Origin: Burkholderiaceae bacterium
GTDB lineage: Bacteria > Pseudomonadota > Gammaproteobacteria > Burkholderiales > Burkholderiaceae_E
Assembly (NCBI GenBank): GCA_024637155.1
Contig: JAGXFR010000025.1
Location: forward strand, 1 to 64,000
Reading direction: 5' to 3'
Length of the DNA: 64,000 nt
The notes beneath the pieces are model-generated. The model worked only from the letters and a program-made list of their open reading frames with translations. It was not told the origin of the DNA and made no database searches. The translations under genes were made by a program, and so were the position numbers. Of this stretch, positions 62,561 through 64,000 are shown in pieces (position 1 is the first letter of the stretch; each line of letters opens with the position of its first letter).

Positions 62561-64000
62561 GTTGACCCCGCAAATTCTCTGGCCGAATTAGATACAGGCG
62601 TTGCAGGCGGCCCCCGATTCGTTCCGGCTTTGAGCGTTCGCTCCCTGGGGGTAGCGCGCCGGCTTCCTGCAAGGCGTCGAGCGCTCGCTTGAAGTCGAAT
62701 CCTTTGACGGCTTCGTGCATCCCGGCCGCGTTGAAAAGGTAGACGCGCCCGTCGTCGTCGCGCCACCAGCCGGCGCGGTTTATCCGCATCGGCTCGCTCA
62801 GTCCTGCGTCTTTGGCGTCCGAGAAACGGGAGTCACCGTGCAGATCAATGAAGTCGGCTACTTTTTCCAGCACCTGCCGTCGCTCGTCATTCCCGCGTCC
62901 GCGCTGTCCCTGCCACAGATTGAATCCTTCCGCAGCAGCATCGAGCGCCGCGCCTTCCGGCCACCCGGTCAACCCGTATTCGGTCGCCAGTTCCCCGGCC
63001 AGTGCCAGCAGGGCAAACCGTGCCGCGGCTCGCTTGTGCTGGCCTTCGCCGTCAGGAGCAGCAAACGCCGGCAATGCCTTGATGCGTTCAAGCGTGTCAG
63101 AGTAGTTCCGCTTATCGCGCGTCAGTCGTTCGAGATAGGCGCGTCCCGCATGGCCGTGGTGCGTCACCGCTGCCCGTTTGAGCGCGTCCGAGAATGCTGT
63201 CCCGTTCGGCATTCCGTGTAGGTCATCCCAAGCGCCGAAGGTGCGCGCCGATGGAATGTCCAGCAGCCGCACGGACTGGCCGGCCTTTGCCCGCTGCCCG
63301 CCTTCCGCCATTGCCGTGGCAAGGGATCGTTCCCCGCTGGACAGGACGAAGCAACGCCACCGCGTAACCGCTCGCGCCGCACCGCTCCGGCTTGCCCGTT
63401 GCTTGCCGCGCCCGTTTCCCAGGGCGTAGACGATCGCGCCCACTTCCCTGGGATCGCATTCGCTGATTTCGTCGAGCGCCAGCAGGCAGTCGTTGAACAG
63501 CGCCGCTGCGCCTTCGATGCCGTTCGCCGTCGCGCGCCAGCTTCGGCGGAATCCTGGCCCGCCCCAGGTCGCGCACGCCACTTCAATGGCCGTCGTTTTG
63601 CCGGTAGACGAATCGCCCATGAGGTGCAATCCACCGCTTTCGGCGTTCACTCTCGCAAGTAGCGGCCCGGCAAAGGATGCAGAAACCGCCAGCAGCAACA
63701 GCGGGTTGCCGACGGCCCGCGCCGCGATTTCTTGCTTCCATCCGGCCAGCGTTCCGGCGGTTGTGTGTTCGTCGTGTCCCCGCTCGCCGCTTTGGAAGAT
63801 GACGCTCGCCGCGCCGTCACCGATTACGGTATCCGGTAGCACGAAGGAATCCCCGCACCAGCCGACTTGAACCGCACAAGCAACGCGCCGCTTGGGCGTC
63901 AGGGATTGCAGGTACTGGCCGAACAAGCGCTGGCCGTTCGGATCGATAAGCGTGCCCATTGCCAGCAGCTCGCCACGAAGCTCGGTTCCGTCGCCGCGCA
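62550..64000 (-). CDS. DUF927-domain helicase/primase-type protein, partial
   Basis: The frame is open to the right edge, so the N-terminus is missing; at least 483 residues are visible. The DUF927 core shows GQYLQSLTPKRRVACAVQVGWCGDSFVLPDTVIG, and Walker A GDSSTGKT (positions 115-122 counted from the internal Met at 63959), with Walker B LLALDEI. DUF927 proteins are ATPases found in phage and plasmid replication modules, often after a primase domain. A short helix-turn-helix-like C-terminal region ends in LIRPENLRG. It is the first visible gene of the leftward series and probably drives replication of the element. Confidence 0.88.
   Translation of the reverse strand, partial: RGDGTELRGELLAMGTLIDPNGQRLFGQYLQSLTPKRRVACAVQVGWCGDSFVLPDTVIGDGAASVIFQSGERGHDEHTTAGTLAGWKQEIAARAVGNPLLLLAVSASFAGPLLARVNAESGGLHLMGDSSTGKTTAIEVACATWGGPGFRRSWRATANGIEGAAALFNDCLLALDEISECDPREVGAIVYALGNGRGKQRASRSGAARAVTRWRCFVLSSGERSLATAMAEGGQRAKAGQSVRLLDIPSARTFGAWDDLHGMPNGTAFSDALKRAAVTHHGHAGRAYLERLTRDKRNYSDTLERIKALPAFAAPDGEGQHKRAAARFALLALAGELATEYGLTGWPEGAALDAAAEGFNLWQGQRGRGNDERRQVLEKVADFIDLHGDSRFSDAKDAGLSEPMRINRAGWWRDDDGRVYLFNAAGMHEAVKGFDFKRALDALQEAGALPPGSERSKPERIGGRLQRLYLIRPENLRGQHGT

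Larger units (their letters stand above)
58451..64000. mobile_element. Phage-like element with capsid genes, cut by the right edge
   Basis: All eight genes read leftwards: DUF927 replication-type protein, two small unknowns, prohead protease, major capsid, P27-type small terminase, a second small-terminase-like protein and an XRE regulator. Composition and codon use are less GC-extreme than in the flanking core genes. No portal, large terminase, tail or lysis gene is present in the visible part. The left boundary is inferred from the first phage-type gene; no attachment repeat can be defined because the other end is missing. It is either a capsid-carrying satellite or a defective prophage. 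Confidence 0.8.

Overview
The window is GC-rich DNA with tightly packed genes, many joined by 4-base stop/start overlaps. It looks like the chromosome of a betaproteobacterium. This rests on gene content and order, not on a marker gene: a full XrtA (exosortase A)/PEP-CTERM exopolysaccharide locus, separate relA and spoT, mtfA, the run yicC - Ser/Thr kinase - PP2C - rdgB - hemW, and glnA - DUF4124 gene - ntrB - ntrC.

Region 1 (1-32.8 kb) is a surface-polysaccharide locus. It starts with the 3' end of an IS3-family element and a large predicted lipoprotein of unknown role on the + strand. Everything after that, from an asparagine-synthetase-like gene to mtfA, is on the - strand. In transcription order the core is: EpsB-type sugar transferase, prsK/prsR two-component pair, prsT TPR lipoprotein, polysaccharide export lipoprotein, Wzz-type chain-length protein, tyrosine autokinase, beta-barrel outer-membrane protein, XrtA-linked ATPase, DUF3473 deacetylase, FemAB-like protein, XrtA fused to an EpsI domain, amidotransferase, and a deacetylase-glycosyltransferase fusion. 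After a 356-base gap come an O-glycosylation ligase, a GT4 glycosyltransferase and a flippase. Together these would build, polymerise and export an exopolysaccharide and equip the cell to sort PEP-CTERM proteins. No PEP-CTERM substrate was recognised in the window. The flippase and GT half-genes are visibly more AT-rich than the core, as expected for exchangeable polysaccharide genes.

Region 2 (32.8-46.5 kb) is core information and stress biology: relA, mog, darP/yjgA, pmbA, greB, spoT, rpoZ, gmk, yicC, a kinase/phosphatase pair, rdgB and hemW.

Region 3 (46.5-58.0 kb) holds nitrogen control and housekeeping. glnA has a clear sigma-54 promoter with two upstream NtrC-type dyads 30 bp apart, and ntrBC lies downstream. 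Then come xth, a DUF4124-glutaredoxin protein, prlC, folD, tRNA-Ala(GGC) and tRNA-Glu(TTC) with a strong promoter and terminator, an RluF-like pseudouridine synthase and a LuxR-type response regulator.

Region 4 (58.4 kb to the right edge) is an integrated phage-like element read entirely leftwards. It has a DUF927 helicase/primase-type gene (cut by the edge), two small unknown genes, an HK97-type prohead protease, a major capsid protein, a P27-type small terminase, a second small-terminase-like protein and an XRE regulator. No portal, large terminase or tail gene lies in the visible part. That makes a capsid-encoding satellite or defective prophage the most interesting candidate system here. 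The integrase and the far end are outside the window.
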